Source: CBDBDZ01 sp965204215 (GTDB lineage Bacteria > Pseudomonadota > Gammaproteobacteria > Pseudomonadales > GM7GCV1). From it: a stretch of DNA of 64,000 nucleotides. The notes beneath the pieces are model-generated. The model searched no databases. It was not told the DNA's origin and saw nothing but the letters and a program-made list of their open reading frames with translations. How positions within the stretch are numbered: the first letter of the stretch is position 1; every line of letters begins with the position of its first letter. Of the stretch, positions 50,372 through 59,720 are shown one piece after another. The DNA is taken from contig CBDBDZ010000013.1 in the NCBI GenBank assembly GCA_965204215.1, forward strand, positions 930,001-994,000, written 5' to 3'. The position numbers were made by a program, and so were the translations under genes.

Positions 50372-50777
50372 CTTTACGTAATTGTTGAAGGGTTCGAATT
50401 TGAGCCGTAGCCTCAGCTAATTGTCTGGCTGCAGTGGAATAATCAAATTCTTTTTTGCCACTGTTTGTTTCTAAGGCTTTGTTAGCCAGGTCGATAGCTT
50501 CCTGCGCCATGCCCTCGTCTAAATCATCGGCGCGTTGTACCACATCGGCAAGAATAGACACGCGCCAGGGTTGAACTTCTAAAAAGCCACCTGAAATATA
50601 AAATACCTCCTCATTGCCATCACGTTTGGTCAATATAATAGGCGCAGGTTTAATACGAGTTAGCAATGAGGCATGCCCTGATTGAATGCCTAGTTCGCCT
50701 TCAGTTCCTGATAAGATCAGCGAGTGTATTTCTCCAGAGAAGATATGTTTTTCAGCACTGACAATTTCACATTTCAT
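50361..50777 (-). CDS. atpC: F-type ATP synthase, epsilon subunit
   Basis: 138 residues. Beta-sandwich domain ('MKCEIVSAEKHIFSGEIHSLILSGTEGELGIQSGHASLLTRIKPAPI', 'FYISGGFLEVQPWRVSILADVVQRA') and a C-terminal two-helix domain. Central stalk; regulates ATP hydrolysis. Last gene of the atp operon, 27 nt after atpD. Confidence 0.97.
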   Translation of the reverse strand: MKCEIVSAEKHIFSGEIHSLILSGTEGELGIQSGHASLLTRIKPAPIILTKRDGNEEVFYISGGFLEVQPWRVSILADVVQRADDLDEGMAQEAIDLANKALETNSGKKEFDYSTAARQLAEATAQIRTLQQLRKAAK

Positions 50778-50804
50778 GATGATTCAACTTTGCGTATGAC
50801 TGTG

Positions 50805-52187
50805 TTATGACTGCATGGTTTTGGTTTTTTCGACGGCTTCGTCAATACCGCCAACCATGTAGAATGCTTGCTCGGGTAAATCGTCGTAATCACCTTTAAG
50901 AATACCTTTAAACGCTGTAATGGTATCTTTGGCGCTAACAAATTTACCAGGAGAACCGGTAAAGACTTCTGCCACAAAGAAAGGTTGCGACAAGAAGCGT
51001 TGAATTTTACGCGCCCGAGCTACTGTCTGCTTATCCTCTTCCGATAGCTCGTCCATACCCAAAATAGCAATAATATCTTTCAATTCGGTATAGCGCTGCA
51101 ATACGGACTGTACGCCACGAGCTACTTCGTAATGCTCCTGACCAACAACAAGGGGATCAAGTAAGCGAGACGTTGAATCTAGTGGATCAACTGCAGGGTA
51201 AATACCCAATTCCGCAATTTGGCGGCTTAGTACCAAGGTAGCATCCAGGTGAGCGAAAGTGGTAGCAGGTGAGGGGTCTGTTAAATCATCTGCTGGCACA
51301 TAAACTGCCTGGAATGAGGTGATGGAACCGTTTTTGGTTGAAGTGATACGCTCTTGTAATGCACCCATTTCTTCGGCTAATGTTGGCTGGTAGCCTACCG
51401 CTGATGGCATGCGCCCTAATAGTGCTGATACTTCTGTTCCCGCTAATGTATAGCGATAGATATTATCGACGAACATCAAAACGTCTCTGCCTTCATCACG
51501 GAAATGTTCTGCCATCGTAAGACCAGAAAGTGCTACTCGCAGACGGTTACCAGGGGGTTCGTTCATTTGACCGTAAACCATAGCCACTTTGTCTAATACG
51601 CCAGCTTCTTTCATTTCATAGTAGAAGTCATTGCCTTCGCGTGTACGTTCTCCTACACCGGCAAATACTGACAAGCCAGAGTGGGCAGTTGCAATATTAT
51701 TAATTAATTCCATTAAGGTTACAGTTTTACCCACACCGGCACCGCCGAATAGACCGACTTTACCACCTTTGGCAATAGGCATAATTAAGTCGATGACCTT
51801 GATACCAGTTTCGAGAATATCAATTGCAGATGACTGATCTGCATAGCTGGGTGGTGCGCGGTGAATTGGGCTTTTGCTTTCGTGCTCAATAGGGCCAGCT
51901 TCGTCTTGAGGGTTGCCCAAAACGTCCATAATACGTCCCAAAGTGCCAGGGCCTACGGGTACTTGGATAGAGACTCCAGTGTTGACAACATCGAGTCCAC
52001 GGCTTAAACCTTCGGATGAACCCATAGCAATGGCGCGAACAATGCCATCGCCTAATTGTTGCTGAACTTCCAGTGTTAAATTGGTTTTTTCGACGGTGAG
52101 AGCGTCGTAAACCTTGGGTACATTATCGCGTGGGAATTCGATATCGATAACAGCGCCGATAACCTGAACAATTTGACCGTTACTCAT
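50805..52187 (-). CDS. atpD: F-type ATP synthase, beta subunit
   Basis: 460 residues. Walker A 'GLFGGAGVGKTVTLMELINN', catalytic Glu in 'VGERTREGND', Walker B 'DVLMFVDNIYRYT' and 'QAVYVPADDLTDPSPATTFAHLDA'. Walker B reads DNIYR where many homologues read DNIFR, a mild change. Catalytic subunit of F1. Confidence 0.98.
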   Translation of the reverse strand: MSNGQIVQVIGAVIDIEFPRDNVPKVYDALTVEKTNLTLEVQQQLGDGIVRAIAMGSSEGLSRGLDVVNTGVSIQVPVGPGTLGRIMDVLGNPQDEAGPIEHESKSPIHRAPPSYADQSSAIDILETGIKVIDLIMPIAKGGKVGLFGGAGVGKTVTLMELINNIATAHSGLSVFAGVGERTREGNDFYYEMKEAGVLDKVAMVYGQMNEPPGNRLRVALSGLTMAEHFRDEGRDVLMFVDNIYRYTLAGTEVSALLGRMPSAVGYQPTLAEEMGALQERITSTKNGSITSFQAVYVPADDLTDPSPATTFAHLDATLVLSRQIAELGIYPAVDPLDSTSRLLDPLVVGQEHYEVARGVQSVLQRYTELKDIIAILGMDELSEEDKQTVARARKIQRFLSQPFFVAEVFTGSPGKFVSAKDTITAFKGILKGDYDDLPEQAFYMVGGIDEAVEKTKTMQS

Positions 52188-52218
52188 GCACAGTGCCTCA
52201 TTAAGTAGTTAAATTAGT

Positions 52219-53085
52219 TTATATTGCCGCTGCACCACTGACAATTTCCGATAACTCTTGGGTAATCGCAGCTTGACGTGTTTTGTTGTACAGCAATTGT
52301 AATTCGTCGATAAAGTTGCCGGCATTTTCAGTAGCATTTTTCATTGCTATCATGCGTGAAGCCATTTCACAGGCTTTGTTTTCGACGATTGCCTGATATA
52401 CCTGTGATTCGATAAACCGACTAATCAGGTCTCTCAGCAAACTTTTAGCCTCATCGGGCTCGTATATATAGTCCCAGTGATGCTTAATACTATCTAATTC
52501 ACTGGGTTGTAATGGAATCAGTTGTTGAATACTGGGTTTTTGGGTCATGGTATTCACAAACTCGTTACTTACTAAATAGAGTCTGTCAATTTCACCTTTG
52601 GTGAAGGCCTGAAGCATTACAGTAATTGAACCTAACACTGCACCAATAACGGGGGTATCGCCCAGGTCGCGATTGGCTGCTAATACATCGCCTCCATAGT
52701 TATTAAAAAAATTGATGGCTTTGGAACCTATGGTGCAAAATTTAACATCTACATTTTGTTGCTGCCACCTGGCGATATCTTTGCTTATAGCTTTAAAAAC
52801 ATTGACATTTAAACCACCACACAAACCTCTATCAGTTGAAATCACAATGTAGCCAACTGTCTTGATTTCTTCGCGTTCCACCATAAATTCATGGCGATAT
52901 TCCGCGGTTGCATTGGCGATATGGCTGATGACTTTGCGAATACGATTAGCATAAGGCTTACCTAGCGCCATGCGGTCTTGAGCACGGCGCATTTTACTCG
53001 CGGCAACCATTTCCATTGCCGAAGTAATTTTTTGTGTACTCTTGATGCTGTTGATCTTGAGTTTAACTTCTTTGCCGACTGCCAT
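52219..53085 (-). CDS. atpG: F-type ATP synthase, gamma subunit
   Basis: 288 residues. N-terminal helix 'LKINSIKSTQKITSAMEMVAASKMRRAQ', central 'STDRGLCGGLNVNVFK' and C-terminal helix 'ASRMIAMKNATENAGNFIDELQLLYNKTRQAAITQELSEIV'. Rotor shaft of F1. Between atpA and atpD in the standard order. Confidence 0.98.
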   Translation of the reverse strand: MAVGKEVKLKINSIKSTQKITSAMEMVAASKMRRAQDRMALGKPYANRIRKVISHIANATAEYRHEFMVEREEIKTVGYIVISTDRGLCGGLNVNVFKAISKDIARWQQQNVDVKFCTIGSKAINFFNNYGGDVLAANRDLGDTPVIGAVLGSITVMLQAFTKGEIDRLYLVSNEFVNTMTQKPSIQQLIPLQPSELDSIKHHWDYIYEPDEAKSLLRDLISRFIESQVYQAIVENKACEMASRMIAMKNATENAGNFIDELQLLYNKTRQAAITQELSEIVSGAAAI

Positions 53086-53110
53086 CTGCGATTACTCGAT
53101 AAATAGGGAA

Positions 53111-54655
53111 TTAGTAACTTTGGGTTGCAACAAACTTGTCAAGAGCAGCTTTGAAGTTGACTTCGATTTCTTCGTTCCAACTACCAGATTCATTGACTTT
53201 ATTCATCAATTCTCTGTGCTCTGAATTCATGTAGCTTAATAATGAAGCCTCAAAGTCGCCAATCTTGTTAAGTGCAACCTCATTTAGATAACCTTCGTTA
53301 GCGGCGTATAACACAACGCCCATTTCACCAACTTTTTGTGGGGCATATTGACTCTGTTTCATCAACTCAGTAACGCGCTGACCGTGTTCCAGTTGTGCTC
53401 TGGTAGCGTCGTCCAAATCAGAGGCAAATTGCGAAAATGCAGCTAATTCACGGTACTGAGCCAGTGCAAGGCGAATGCCGCCACCAAGTTTTTTAATAAT
53501 TTTGGTTTGTGCTGAACCGCCGACCCGGGATACGGATAGACCTGCATTCATAGCAGGGCGAATACCTGAATTAAACAGGCTGGATTCCAGGAAAATTTGT
53601 CCATCTGTAATTGAAATGACATTAGTCGGTACGAATGCAGACACGTCACCCGCTTGAGTTTCAATAATTGGTAATGCGGTTAGTGATCCTGTTTTCCCTT
53701 TAACTTCGCCGTCTGTGAATTTTTCGACATAATCAGCGTTTACTCTTGCGGCACGTTCTAGCAAACGTGAATGCAAATAGAAAACATCACCTGGGTAGGC
53801 CTCACGACCTGGCGGGCGGCGCAATAATAATGAAATTTGACGATAAGCCCAGGCTTGTTTGGTTAAATCATCATATATGATTAGCGCATCTTCGCCACGG
53901 TCTCGGTAATATTCACCAATGGTGCAACCAGAGTAGGGGGCTAGGAATTGCATGGAAGCGGGGTCTGATGCCGTTGCAGCAACAACTACGGTGTGAGCCA
54001 TTGCTCCGTGTTCTTCCAACTTGCGTACAATATTGGCAACCGTAGAGTTCTTTTGACCAATGGCTACATAAATACATTTAACACCAGTATCTTTCTGATT
54101 GATGATGGTATCAATAGCTATAGCTGTTTTACCAATTTGACGGTCACCAATAATTAACTCGCGTTGACCGCGACCAATGGGCACCATTGCATCAATGGCT
54201 TTTAATCCAGTTTGTAGTGGTTGGTCGACTGATTGACGCGCAATCACGCCAGGAGCAACTTTTTCAATAAAGTCAGTTTGATCAGCATTGATAGCACCTT
54301 TGCCGTCAATAGCATTACCTAATGCATCAACCACACGACCTTCCAGGGCAGGGCCAACAGGGACTTCAAGAATTTTACTCGTACAACGTGCTTTTGCGCC
54401 TTCGGCTAATTGTAAGTAGTCACCTAGTACGACAGCACCAACAGAGTCACGCTCCAGGTTAAGTGCCATACCTTGCAGGCCACCATCAAATTCAATGGTT
54501 TCACCATACATGACTTCGTTAAGTCCGTGAATACGAACAATGCCGTCTTGTACCGATACGACAGTTCCCTCATTTTGAGGCTGAACTGACATGTCCATGG
54601 CGTCGATACGTTTTTTGATAATATCGCTGATTTCAGATGGGTTGAGTGGTTGCAT
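53111..54655 (-). CDS. atpA: F-type ATP synthase, alpha subunit
   Basis: 514 residues. 'GRGQRELIIGDRQIGKTAIAIDTIINQ' (P-loop), 'EDALIIYDDLTKQAWAYRQISLLLRRPPGREAYPGDVFYLHSRLLERAA' and 'ISITDGQIFLESSLFNSGIRPAMNAGLSVSRVGGSAQ' with the arginine finger. Non-catalytic nucleotide-binding subunit of F1. Confidence 0.98.
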   Translation of the reverse strand: MQPLNPSEISDIIKKRIDAMDMSVQPQNEGTVVSVQDGIVRIHGLNEVMYGETIEFDGGLQGMALNLERDSVGAVVLGDYLQLAEGAKARCTSKILEVPVGPALEGRVVDALGNAIDGKGAINADQTDFIEKVAPGVIARQSVDQPLQTGLKAIDAMVPIGRGQRELIIGDRQIGKTAIAIDTIINQKDTGVKCIYVAIGQKNSTVANIVRKLEEHGAMAHTVVVAATASDPASMQFLAPYSGCTIGEYYRDRGEDALIIYDDLTKQAWAYRQISLLLRRPPGREAYPGDVFYLHSRLLERAARVNADYVEKFTDGEVKGKTGSLTALPIIETQAGDVSAFVPTNVISITDGQIFLESSLFNSGIRPAMNAGLSVSRVGGSAQTKIIKKLGGGIRLALAQYRELAAFSQFASDLDDATRAQLEHGQRVTELMKQSQYAPQKVGEMGVVLYAANEGYLNEVALNKIGDFEASLLSYMNSEHRELMNKVNESGSWNEEIEVNFKAALDKFVATQSY

Positions 54656-54682
54656 TTAGTTTTCTCGAATATGCGTTGTCTT

Positions 54683-55228
54683 TCAATGGTTTTCGTTGAT
54701 GCTGGCAAGGCGATTAAGTTTGCCTTTGATGGATGCATCAAAGATTGAACCATTTGCATGTATAATGAAACCGCCAATTAGGCTGGAATCGATTTCTGAT
54801 TGAATGGTGCCTTCGGAATTAAAATGGCGCTTGATAAGCGCGCCTAATTTTCTTTGGCAAGCGTCAGTTAATTCATAAGCGCTTTGGATGAGAACATCAA
54901 TTTGTTGCTCTCTACGCAGTTTAAACTGGTTGAAAAGGGTGCTAATTTCAGGCAGCAATAACAAGCGATTGTTGCTTGCCAAAGTATTGATGAAATTATT
55001 GATATGACTATCCTGGCTTGCGAGTAACTCAATTAATCGGGTTGCTTTTTGGCTGGATGTAGCAGCAGGGCTTTTAAGCATATCACGCACTTTATCCGTG
55101 TTGATAATTACACTTAATTCTTCCAGGGTTTGTGACCATTTGGCAATGCATTCAAAGCCATTTTGAGCATCGGCGTGCTCAAAAGCAGCTTTGGCGTATG
55201 GTCGCGCAAATGTAGCTAGTTCAGCCAT
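54683..55228 (-). CDS. atpH: F-type ATP synthase, delta subunit
   Basis: 181 residues. Helical N-domain 'ATFARPYAKAAFEHADAQN', and C-terminal 'SEIDSSLIGGFIIHANGSIFDASIKGKLNRLA' matching the OSCP/delta signature. Connects F1 to the b-subunit stator. Slightly divergent in the middle but in fixed operon position, 9 nt after atpF. Confidence 0.96.
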   Translation of the reverse strand: MAELATFARPYAKAAFEHADAQNGFECIAKWSQTLEELSVIINTDKVRDMLKSPAATSSQKATRLIELLASQDSHINNFINTLASNNRLLLLPEISTLFNQFKLRREQQIDVLIQSAYELTDACQRKLGALIKRHFNSEGTIQSEIDSSLIGGFIIHANGSIFDASIKGKLNRLASINENH

Positions 55229-55237
55229 TTTATATTT

Positions 55238-55708
55238 TTAAAGTTGCTGGGCGAGTTGATTAAGCATTTCTCTGTGCGCCTTGGCATCAATTTCTTTTTC
55301 AAGAATTTTGCTTGCGCCCAATAGTGCTAGCTTGCTTACTTCACTGCGCAAACTCTCTCTGGCTTGACTCGTTTGTTGGCTAATTTCAGCTTCCGCACCG
55401 TGAATGATGCGTTCGCTTTCTTCAGACGCTTTGATTTTAGCTTCTTCGACAATCTGACTGCCTCGCTTGTTGGCCTGGTCAATGATGGAAGCGGCTTCTT
55501 TTTTAGCTTTATCGGTAATAACTTCGGCATCTTTTTCTGCCTGAGCCAGAGCGTTAACTGCATCTTCAGACGCAGCTAAACCATCGCGAATGCGCTGTTC
55601 ACGCTCGTGCATGTTTTCAATGATAAAGGGCCAAACATACTTCATACAAAACCAGACAAAAAGCGCAAAGGCTATCATTTGTCCGAGTATCGTTAAATTA
55701 AAGTTCAC
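55238..55708 (-). CDS. atpF: F-type ATP synthase, b subunit
   Basis: 156 residues. One transmembrane helix at 5-25 ('LTILGQMIAFALFVWFCMKYVWP') then a long charged coiled coil, as in E. coli subunit b of the same length. Stator stalk in the inner membrane. Confidence 0.97.
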   Translation of the reverse strand: MNFNLTILGQMIAFALFVWFCMKYVWPFIIENMHEREQRIRDGLAASEDAVNALAQAEKDAEVITDKAKKEAASIIDQANKRGSQIVEEAKIKASEESERIIHGAEAEISQQTSQARESLRSEVSKLALLGASKILEKEIDAKAHREMLNQLAQQL

Positions 55709-55755
55709 AGCTGTTTCCCGTATGAGTTATTTTAAATTTCGACAGGTGTGAGTTA

Positions 55756-56013
55756 CTAGCCTGTTAATGATGCAACAAATGGGTTTGCAAATGTAAACCA
55801 CATGCCGATACCAATACCAATCATGGTGATAGCATCGATAAGACCCGCTATCAAAAACATTTTGGTTTGTAACATGGGCGCTAGCTCTGGTTGACGTGCT
55901 GAAGACTCAAGCAATTTACCGCCTAAAATACCAAAGCCGACTGCAGTACCCAGAGCACCAGCAGCTAATACTAAAAGAACGCCAAGAACAGTGTTCGCTA
56001 AGATGATTTCCAT
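55756..56013 (-). CDS. atpE: F-type ATP synthase, c subunit
   Basis: 85 residues, two transmembrane helices with polar loop 'ESSARQPELAP' and the proton-carrying Asp in 'IAGLIDAITMIGIGIGMW'. Proton-type ring subunit; the Gln/Ser pattern of sodium-type rings is not seen. The gene lies 47 nt upstream of atpF. Confidence 0.97.
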   Translation of the reverse strand: MEIILANTVLGVLLVLAAGALGTAVGFGILGGKLLESSARQPELAPMLQTKMFLIAGLIDAITMIGIGIGMWFTFANPFVASLTG

Positions 56014-56077
56014 CAGTTTCTCCGAAAGAAGTTAATGTTAAAAGCTAAAAATAAACGCGAGAGTATTCACTCTCAAT

Positions 56078-56965
56078 TTAATGTTTCTCACATGCCATAT
56101 TTAAGTACACTATAGTCAGCATCATAAAAATATAGGCCTGTAAAACAACAACTAAAATATGGAATATAGCCCAGGCTAACTGCAGCGGGATTTGCAAGGG
56201 CAAGAATGCATAGCCAGCACCAGCCAGCATGGCAATTAGTAAAAAGATGAGTTCGCCAGCGTAAAGGTTACCAAATAGTCGCAGTGCCAAGGATACGGGT
56301 TTGGCTAGTAGCGCCACACCTTCGAGCAACAGGTTGAAGGGGATTAACCACTTGCCAAAGGGTTGGAGTGTTAATTCGCCAATAAAGCCGCCTATACCTT
56401 TCATTTTGATACTATAGAAAAGAATCAGAAAAAATATACAAAAAGCCATGCCAAAGGTAATGTTTGGGTCGGTAGAGGGCACAACTTTAAAGTAGAGGTG
56501 GCTGTCACCGCTTATCCATTGTGCAGCAAGGGGGAGAATATCGACGGGAACTAAATCCATTAAATTCATCATAAAAACCCATGTAAATACTGTTAATGCC
56601 AGCGGGGCGACTAGTTTTGACTTGCCGTGAAAGGAATCGTGTACATTAGAGTCTACTGCTTCTACAATTATTTCTACCGCATTGACCAAGCCTTTAGGTG
56701 CTTCTTTACTGGCGCACTTGGCTGCACGGCGAAATATAACAGCCAGAATTAAGGCTAAAAATATTGACCAACCCATACTGTCGAGGTTAATTGACATAAA
56801 ACCCATGTCGGTAATTTCCTGTTCGCTGTGAGCCAGCGTCCAGGTGTCGGCTTGAAGCTGCTCTACATTGCCGTAGGCATCAACGCGCTCATAGCCAGCA
56901 GGTAACTTTCCATAGGTCAAATTTTTAAGATGATGCTGAATGTATTCGCTGGCAGTTTGGGCCAT
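56078..56965 (-). CDS. atpB: F-type ATP synthase, a subunit
   Basis: 295 residues, about five to six transmembrane helices. Essential Arg in 'PVSLALRLFGNLYAGELIFLLIA'; N-terminal 'YIQHHLKNLTYG' and 'FMSINLDSMGWS' are as in gammaproteobacterial subunit a. Forms the proton half-channels. Follows atpI by 3 nt. Confidence 0.97.
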   Translation of the reverse strand: MAQTASEYIQHHLKNLTYGKLPAGYERVDAYGNVEQLQADTWTLAHSEQEITDMGFMSINLDSMGWSIFLALILAVIFRRAAKCASKEAPKGLVNAVEIIVEAVDSNVHDSFHGKSKLVAPLALTVFTWVFMMNLMDLVPVDILPLAAQWISGDSHLYFKVVPSTDPNITFGMAFCIFFLILFYSIKMKGIGGFIGELTLQPFGKWLIPFNLLLEGVALLAKPVSLALRLFGNLYAGELIFLLIAMLAGAGYAFLPLQIPLQLAWAIFHILVVVLQAYIFMMLTIVYLNMACEKH

Positions 56966-56968
56966 TAG

Positions 56969-57496
56969 TTATGTATCGCTCGACTCTATGTTTTTTTGTT
57001 GAAACCTGGCTCCAAATAAACTTGATAGCTGAGTTATTAAATAACCAGCAAATAAATAAATAACATTTGCTGGTGTTTGCAGTGCTTCTATTTTCATAAA
57101 AGCCAGTGCAAATAGACTTATAGTCAAAATTAACTTTAACAACTCTCCTACATAAAGGGAACCCGTTAAAGCGCGAACCTGCTGTGCATTACCGGCACTG
57201 GGCATGGTTCTGAAAATTAGCCTTGCAAAAATTAATGTAGGGATAACGCAAATTAAACCGCCGGTAAACACCAGATTGATTTCTTGCGCGCCTGCAAAAA
57301 TGGTGAGGGCTAAAATTAAAAGTGCTAAACCAAACAGTTGAAAGCGCAATATAGCAATAGCGCCATTATTCTGCTTTTTATTGACAGAGATTGAAGTAGT
57401 GGTTTCAATCGCTGCACCAGTAGTTTTTTCAACCAAAGATATAGCTTCTAAAAATCGTGCGACATTATAGTTGAGTGACAAACTCACTGCAAACAT
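56969..57496 (-). CDS. atpI: ATP synthase protein I
   Basis: 175 residues with four transmembrane helices from about 55 onward ('RFQLFGLALLILALTIFAGA'). AtpI is the poorly conserved first gene of the operon, implicated in c-ring assembly. The first 45 residues are hydrophilic and longer than usual; a later start cannot be excluded. It lies 39 nt downstream of rpe, rather than after the common gidAB-parAB block. Confidence 0.85.
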   Translation of the reverse strand: MFAVSLSLNYNVARFLEAISLVEKTTGAAIETTTSISVNKKQNNGAIAILRFQLFGLALLILALTIFAGAQEINLVFTGGLICVIPTLIFARLIFRTMPSAGNAQQVRALTGSLYVGELLKLILTISLFALAFMKIEALQTPANVIYLFAGYLITQLSSLFGARFQQKNIESSDT

Positions 57497-57535
57497 TTTT
57501 GCAGTGAAAATTTATATTATTGCAGTTGTAAATGG

Positions 57536-58234
57536 CTAGTGTGCTTTTTTGCAGGTTTCTAATGCGTAATCAGGATCTAATTGTGTTAGCATTTTCGTAA
57601 TGATTTGCGCATAATTATCTTGTCCAAAAATTGCGGAACCTGCCACAAAAGTATCTGCACCAGCGCTGTGAATTTCTGCAATGTTGGCTGCGTTAACACC
57701 GCCATCAACTTCTAGTCTGATGTCGCCATTGTGCTGACTGATTAATTGGCGAACGCTCTTTAATTTATTTAAGGTTTCGGGAATAAAGTGTTGTCCGCCA
57801 AAGCCAGGGTTGACGGACATTAACAGAATCAAATCCAACCTATCCATAACATGTTCAAGGTGTCGAATGGATGTTGCCGGGTTTAAGGCAAGGCCAGCTT
57901 TACAGCCTAAATCGTTAATAAGTTGTAAAGAGCGATCAATATGTTTGCTGGCTTCGGGGTGAAAGCTGATATAGGTAGCACCGGCATCGGCAAATAATTT
58001 GATTAAATCATCAACCGGCTCGACCATCAAATGAACATCAATGGGTGCTATTATACCAAAGTCCCTAAGTGCCCTACAGACCATAGGGCCAATGGTTAAA
58101 TTAGGTACGTAGTGGTTGTCCATTACATCAAAATGAATCCAGTGCGCACCAGCATCCAGAACAGCGTGGCATTCTTCGCCCAGACGAGCAAAGTCGGCTG
58201 CTAAAATAGAAGGGGCAATGACATTGTCGCTCAT
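57536..58234 (-). CDS. rpe: Ribulose-phosphate 3-epimerase
   Basis: 232 residues. 'IAPSILAADFARLGEE', metal and substrate motifs 'HFDVMDNHYVPNLTIGP', 'LMVEPVD', 'LILLMSVNPGFGGQ' and 'LEVDGGVNAANI', then 'DTFVAGSAIFG'. Interconverts ribulose-5-P and xylulose-5-P in the pentose phosphate pathway. The final 10 or so codons overlap a stretch (57557-57579) resembling a family-C repeat end, which may have altered the C-terminus. Confidence 0.96.
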   Translation of the reverse strand: MSDNVIAPSILAADFARLGEECHAVLDAGAHWIHFDVMDNHYVPNLTIGPMVCRALRDFGIIAPIDVHLMVEPVDDLIKLFADAGATYISFHPEASKHIDRSLQLINDLGCKAGLALNPATSIRHLEHVMDRLDLILLMSVNPGFGGQHFIPETLNKLKSVRQLISQHNGDIRLEVDGGVNAANIAEIHSAGADTFVAGSAIFGQDNYAQIITKMLTQLDPDYALETCKKAH

Positions 58235-58365
58235 AGACTGCTAGCTGTAGATACTGGGAGGCTGATATACGTTACCTTTGTCAAACTGTTCAATTTTATT
58301 ATAGACCAACTTAAAGTTTCAAATCAGCTGACGCGTAAGCATTCGGCTGGATTGAGCTGTTACAT

Positions 58366-59307
58366 TTACACTTTGCAGGGCTGATACCAAGGATGTCTGG
58401 ATTCTGATAACGCGTCTATTAGCGCGTTAACAAACCCTTCACCACCTCCGTAAGGATTATAAAATCCAACAACTCTTGGAGTTCTGGTTACGCCTTCTTC
58501 TTCGTGTATTAGAGCCTTAATAGCACCCATTGCCAAGAGGCTGTTAGTTAACGTGGTTTCGTTAAGCTCACTGGGTAAAGGGAGTATTGTTGCAACATTC
58601 TTCCCACTTAAGCCTAATGTTTGCACAACTAGTGAACCTCTAACTTTACCAAGTTCGGCTTGTGCCGCTATTGATGGCAGACCTGACAAATCAACATTGC
58701 CTTTTAAGGCAGTCAGGCTGGCTTTTAGTCGCAGCCCGAGACCCACGTATATTGGTATATTAATCTTGTGCCACTCAGAATCATTGTAAACTTTGTCTGC
58801 TTTGAAGGGTACAATTTCAAAACGAGTCCTTATAGAAGGAGGTGTACTTTCGAAGGGAGTGATGACCTGCTCTCTTTTATAATCTGATCTTTTGTATGTT
58901 GAATTTAAAACCCCTGCTTTATAGGTGCCAACATCCGATACAATTCTTCTAACCATGAAAGTTCCTGGCGCCGTATCGGTATTCATATAATCGAGAATAA
59001 TGTCATACGATTCATTTTTTGCCGCCGTCGCAAATGTAGTAAAACTGGCCTCACCAGATGTCGAAAACTTTTTTACGGCTATTCGCACTGTTTGATCGGG
59101 TAACGCTTCCAGTAGATCCTTAACTTCAAGTTTTGTATTAATTCCGTCTGGGCAGCTAGAACCCTGTTGCTTGGTAATCGATAAAGGATCAAGGGGAATA
59201 TATGTATACGATGATTTTACCTCAGCATCCGTTGACGGAAGGAGTTGGTTTGAACTGCAACCTGACAGAACCAAAACGACAAGCAATATATATATTTGAT
59301 ATTTCAT
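58366..59307 (-). CDS. Lipoprotein of unknown function
   Basis: 313 residues with a clear lipobox ('LVVLVLSGCSSNQ', Cys17). The mature part is mixed alpha/beta with no transmembrane helix; 'IYVGLGLRLKASLTALKGNVDLSGLPSIAAQAELGKVRGSLVVQTLGLSGKNV' looks like a repetitive beta region. No family recognised. Isolated transcription unit. Confidence 0.8.
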   Translation of the reverse strand: MKYQIYILLVVLVLSGCSSNQLLPSTDAEVKSSYTYIPLDPLSITKQQGSSCPDGINTKLEVKDLLEALPDQTVRIAVKKFSTSGEASFTTFATAAKNESYDIILDYMNTDTAPGTFMVRRIVSDVGTYKAGVLNSTYKRSDYKREQVITPFESTPPSIRTRFEIVPFKADKVYNDSEWHKINIPIYVGLGLRLKASLTALKGNVDLSGLPSIAAQAELGKVRGSLVVQTLGLSGKNVATILPLPSELNETTLTNSLLAMGAIKALIHEEEGVTRTPRVVGFYNPYGGGEGFVNALIDALSESRHPWYQPCKV

Positions 59308-59544
59308 ATGACTTCTAATACATTAAATGTAATAATTAATTATCGGTTAATTATGTATGATAATGGCTGGTTTGTCAAAGTTTGCGCCGGTTCAGAGCCC
59401 TGGTCTAATTCTTTCGGTCTGAATGTTGAGTAGGGAAGGGATTAGATTCTGATTATAGACAATTAAGTGCTATTTTGCGACGTTTGAAATCAAAAGATAA
59501 TTTATCATTATTGAGTGTTACAATGTTCATTATAATTTCTTGTC

Positions 59545-59684
59545 GAGAGTTTTGCATAATTACTGCGCTCGTCAATACAGCGTTAAATTTTCGCTCAAAA
59601 TGCTCATTTACTGCCAGTAAACTCCGCTTTTTCGTTCAAATTTGCCTTGTCTTGACATCGCTCGTGACATTATGCAGTGCTCTC
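59545..59684. mobile_element. MITE family A, copy 3, upstream of dmdA
   Basis: 140 bp; ends GAGAGTTTTGCATAATTA and TTATGCAGTGCTCTC. Flanks TTGTC and TTGCC are a 5-bp duplication with one mismatch. It ends 36 nt upstream of the dmdA ATG, so it may contribute or disrupt promoter sequence. Confidence 0.92.
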
Positions 59685-59720
59685 TTGCCTTAATAATATT
59701 TCTCAACCAAGAATAACACC

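Noticed and set aside
59652..59676. Promoter for dmdA inside the upstream MITE (TTGACA and TATGCA)
   Set aside because: The spacer is only 13 nt and the -10 match is poor; not called.
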